The notes under the pieces were generated by a model that was given only the letters and a program-made list of their open reading frames with translations, searched no databases and had not been told where the DNA came from. Shown here piece after piece: positions 37,351 through 39,743 of a DNA stretch of 39,743 bases. A program made the translations under genes and the position numbers. The stretch's first letter is position 1; each line of letters opens with the position of its first letter. Source of the stretch: Myxococcales bacterium UBA5297 (lineage in GTDB: Bacteria; Myxococcota; Myxococcia; Myxococcales; UBA5297); contig DHSB01000178.1 of assembly GCA_002408385.1 (NCBI GenBank), positions 1 to 39,743 of the forward strand. The letters run 5' to 3'.

Positions 37351-39027
37351 CTACTCCTTGCCGGCGATCTTCGCCCAGGTATCGCGCAGCGTGACGACGC
37401 GGTTGAATACCGGCGCGCCGTCCTTCGAGAGCTTCGGGTCCGCGAAGAAGTAGCCTTGGCGCTCGAACTGGAAGTGCTCGCCGCCCTTGGCGCGCTCGAG
37501 GCTCGGCTCGAGCCGGCCCTTCAGGCGCTCGAGCGAGCTCGGGTTGAGGTGGGCCTTGTAGTCGCCGCCCGCGGCGGGGTTCTCGTGGTTGAAGAGCCGG
37601 TCGTAGAGCCGCACCTCGGCCTCGACCGCGTGCTCGGCCGAGACCCAGTGGAGGGTGCCCTTCACCTTGCGGCCATCCGGCGGTGTCCCGCCCTTCGACT
37701 CGGGGTCGATGGTGCAGCGCAGCTCGACGATCTCGCCGGCCTCGTCCTTGACCACGCTCTCGCACTTGAGGAAGTACGCCCAGCGCAGGCGCACCTCCTT
37801 GCCCGGCGAGAGGCGGAAGAACTTCTTGGCCGGCTCCTCCATGAAGTCCTCGCGCTCGATGTACAGCTCGCGGGTGAACGGCACCTTGCGCGAGCCCATC
37901 TCCGGCTTCTCGGGGTGGTAGGGCGCGTCGAGCTGCTCGACCTTGCCCTCGGGCCAGTTCTCGACGACCACCTTGAGCGGCCGCAGCACCCCCATCACCC
38001 GGCGCGCGTTGGCGTTCAGGTCGTCGCGCACCGCGTTTTCGAGCAGGGTCACGTCGACCAGGCTCTCGCGCTTGGAGACGCCGATGCGCTCGGCGAAGGC
38101 GCGGAGCGAGGCCGGGGTGAAGCCGCGGCGCCGCAGCCCGGCGAGGGTCGGCATGCGCGGGTCGTCCCAGCCCTCGACCTGGCTCGTCTCGACCAGCTCG
38201 CGCAGCATGCGCTTGCTCATCACCGTGTAGGTCAGGTTCAGGCGCGCGAACTCGATCTGCTGCGGGTGGGCGGGCACCGGCAGGTTGTCGAGGAACCAGT
38301 CGTAGAGCGGCCGGTGGTTCTCGAACTCGAGGGTGCAGATCGAGTGGGTGATGCGCTCGATGGAGTCCGACTGGCCGTGCGCCCAGTCGTACATCGGGTA
38401 GATGCACCACTTGTCGCCGGTGCGCGCGTGGTGGGCGCGCCGGATGCGGTAGAGCGCCGGGTCGCGCAGGTTCAGGTTGGGCGAGGCCATGTCGATCTTG
38501 GCCCGCAGGGTCTTCGAGCCGTCGGGGAACTCGCCGGCGCGCATGCGCCCGAAGAGCTCGAGGTTCTCCTCGACCGAGCGGGTGCGGTACGGGCTCTCCT
38601 TGCCCGGCTCGGTCAGCGTGCCGCGGTACTGGCGCACCTCGTCGGCCGACAGGTCGCAGACGTAGGCCTTGCCCGCCTGGATGAGCTCGACGGCCCAGGC
38701 GTAGAGCTGCTCGAAGTAGTCGGAGGCGAAGTAGAGGTGCTCGCCCCAGTCGAAGCCGAGCCAGCGCACGTCCTCCATGATCGAGTCGATGAACTCCTGC
38801 TCTTCCTTGGTCGGGTTGGTGTCGTCGAAGCGCAGATGGCAGCGGCCCTGGTACTTCGCGGCGATGCCGAAGTTGAGGCAGATGGACTTGGCGTGCCCGA
38901 TGTGCAGGTAGCCGTTGGGCTCCGGCGGGAAGCGGGTGATGACCTGCTGGACCTTTCCCGAGGCGAGGTCGGCGTCGATGATGTCGTGGATGAAGTTGCC
39001 CGCGGGGGTGGCTTCGGGGGTGCTCAT
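37351..39027 (-). CDS. glnS: Glutaminyl-tRNA synthetase
   Basis: A 558-residue class I aminoacyl-tRNA synthetase charging tRNA-Gln, cytosolic. The HIGH motif is in [20 protein letters not shown] (about 34-53), with [20 protein letters not shown] following. The KMSKS-like loop is [12 protein letters not shown]. GlnRS-specific stretches such as [20 protein letters not shown] and the C-terminal anticodon-binding barrels ([27 protein letters not shown]) are complete. Length agrees with E. coli GlnRS (554). The ATG at 39027 follows AAAGGACTTGCCGA. It implies direct Gln-tRNA charging rather than reliance on the GatCAB amidotransferase route alone. Confidence 0.97.
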   Translation of the reverse strand: MSTPEATPAGNFIHDIIDADLASGKVQQVITRFPPEPNGYLHIGHAKSICLNFGIAAKYQGRCHLRFDDTNPTKEEQEFIDSIMEDVRWLGFDWGEHLYFASDYFEQLYAWAVELIQAGKAYVCDLSADEVRQYRGTLTEPGKESPYRTRSVEENLELFGRMRAGEFPDGSKTLRAKIDMASPNLNLRDPALYRIRRAHHARTGDKWCIYPMYDWAHGQSDSIERITHSICTLEFENHRPLYDWFLDNLPVPAHPQQIEFARLNLTYTVMSKRMLRELVETSQVEGWDDPRMPTLAGLRRRGFTPASLRAFAERIGVSKRESLVDVTLLENAVRDDLNANARRVMGVLRPLKVVVENWPEGKVEQLDAPYHPEKPEMGSRKVPFTRELYIEREDFMEEPAKKFFRLSPGKEVRLRWAYFLKCESVVKDEAGEIVELRCTIDPESKGGTPPDGRKVKGTLHWVSAEHAVEAEVRLYDRLFNHENPAAGGDYKAHLNPSSLERLKGRLEPSLERAKGGEHFQFERQGYFFADPKLSKDGAPVFNRVVTLRDTWAKIAGKE

Positions 39028-39743
39028 TCGGCAAGTCCTTTCTTCTTCCGGGCGCCTGGTCGCCAGTCGTCGGCGAGGCCGGTGCGACCGGAGAACATTC
39101 CGGCGCGGTTCACCTCTTTAGCCGACCTGCCGGCGGGGCGCCCGGAAAGGCGGCGAGAAGATAGTCCTACCGGGTCTGTCGGCTCAAGAACGCCTTTGAG
39201 AAGCGGCACGAGGCGGGCCCGGTGCGCCGCGGCCCGCTTCGCCTGCCCCGATGGCAAGGAGCCCGTCACCCGCATCTGCGCCCGCTACGAGCCGCCGAGG
39301 AAGAGGAAGGCGACGGAGGGGCCGGAGCCTAAGTAGTCGAAATCGCGCTTCTGTGACCACCGGGGCGCCCATGGGCAAGCATCGGCGCCCGTCGCGTCTT
39401 CGCACCCCGTTTGGGCGCGCCGCCCGCGCCCCAGGGCTCCTTCCGGCACCGTCCCAGCAACTTGAGCCGAACCGGTCATCCCGAGCGTAGAGGCGACCAC
39501 GGAGAGCCTCGGAGCCGAGGGATTCGCGGATTCGCCTCCCCAATCCGATTCGGACCTGTGAATTCGAGCCCTTGCGGGTTCCGGCTCGTTGCGCGGAATG
39601 AGCTCGGGCGCCCCAGGGCCGTCCCGGACGCTCGATTGAAGCTTGAAGCCCCCGCTCTGGGCGATCTGGACCACGTTTTGCGGGTTCAAGCTACCGCCGT
39701 AGGTTCGCGGAACGCATTTCACATCTACGGCGGTACCGCCGTA
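39028..39743. other. Right-end region, no gene assigned
   Basis: 716 bases upstream of glnS to the window end. It should include the glnS promoter, but no clear hexamers are seen. A possible short coding remnant on the plus strand ends at 39336 (FACPDGKEPVTRICARYEP, then a basic tail), and a minus-strand frame at 39285-39722 has no convincing features. Both remain unassigned. Confidence 0.3.
39726..39743. repeat. 18-bp perfect palindrome at the window edge
   Basis: TACGGCGGTACCGCCGTA is a perfect palindrome touching the last base, and TACCGCCGTA occurs again at 39692-39701 as a half copy. It may continue beyond the window; it could be an operator, a repeat end or an assembly end artefact. 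Confidence 0.45.

Noticed and set aside
39165..39336. Short plus-strand peptide ending CPDGKEPVTRICARYEP plus a basic tail
   Set aside because: It looks protein-like with two Cys, but there is no ribosome site or ATG, and it is the tail of a long frame opposite glnS. It could be a gene remnant; not strong enough to call.
37456..39336. Long plus-strand frame of 626 codons
   Set aside because: It lies antisense to glnS, whose protein is unmistakable; the frame is open because of GC-rich codon bias.
39285..39722. Minus-strand frame of 145 codons at the right end
   Set aside because: Composition is unlike a globular protein, no ribosome site and no family pattern; probably non-coding.

Overview
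The window is high-GC DNA (about 70% over most of its length) from a Gram-negative bacterium. I see several lipoprotein signals, outer-membrane beta-barrel candidates, an Mla/MCE-type lipid transport system, HflK/HflC and a bacterial glutaminyl-tRNA synthetase. The plesiocin-like graspetide locus and the large lipoprotein built of ASH/HYDIN-like repeats with a vWA-like tail are most familiar from Myxococcota. I therefore suggest a myxobacterium-like organism, but no rRNA or other phylogenetic marker is present to prove it. I found no complete tRNA, transposase, integrase or CRISPR array.

Layout. (1) 1-1480: a PAP2-family phosphatase and phosphoglycerate mutase on the minus strand, ending at a strong terminator. 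(2) 1846-3142: a two-gene graspetide (omega-ester peptide) locus with a RimK-like ATP-grasp ligase (minus) divergent from a precursor peptide (plus). The precursor carries two copies of the plesiocin-type TTxxxxEE core motif. Both genes are disrupted, the ligase by an in-frame TGA and the precursor by one extra base. (3) 3324-4415: a secreted HtrA-like serine protease. (4) 4681-10694: a segment bounded by two direct repeats of about 600 bp, one holding the broken 3' end of a flippase gene and the other the same part of the intact gene. Between them lie two envelope genes of lower GC. (5) 10188-15183: exopolysaccharide genes on the minus strand (GH44-like lipoprotein, polyprenyl-phosphate sugar-1-phosphate transferase, flippase). 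(6) 15467-17331: a small helical protein and a CaCA-type antiporter. (7) 17696-22161, minus strand: cspA, a DEAD-box helicase, and an hflK-hflC-J-domain operon with ATGA overlaps. (8) 22579-32321: a lipoprotein on the minus strand, then on the plus strand a dispersed Mla-type transporter (STAS-permease fusion, ATPase, MlaD, and an auxiliary lipoprotein fused to a probable beta-barrel). Interleaved with these are a hydroxyacid dehydrogenase, a MORN-like periplasmic protein and glutaminase. (9) 32456-37119: envelope proteins of unknown function. (10) 37351-39027: glnS.

The gaps between convergent genes hold several families of GC-rich hairpin repeats. They look like bidirectional terminators that have spread as intergenic repeats. 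The most interesting locus is the decayed, or possibly recoded, plesiocin-like graspetide cluster at 1846-3142.
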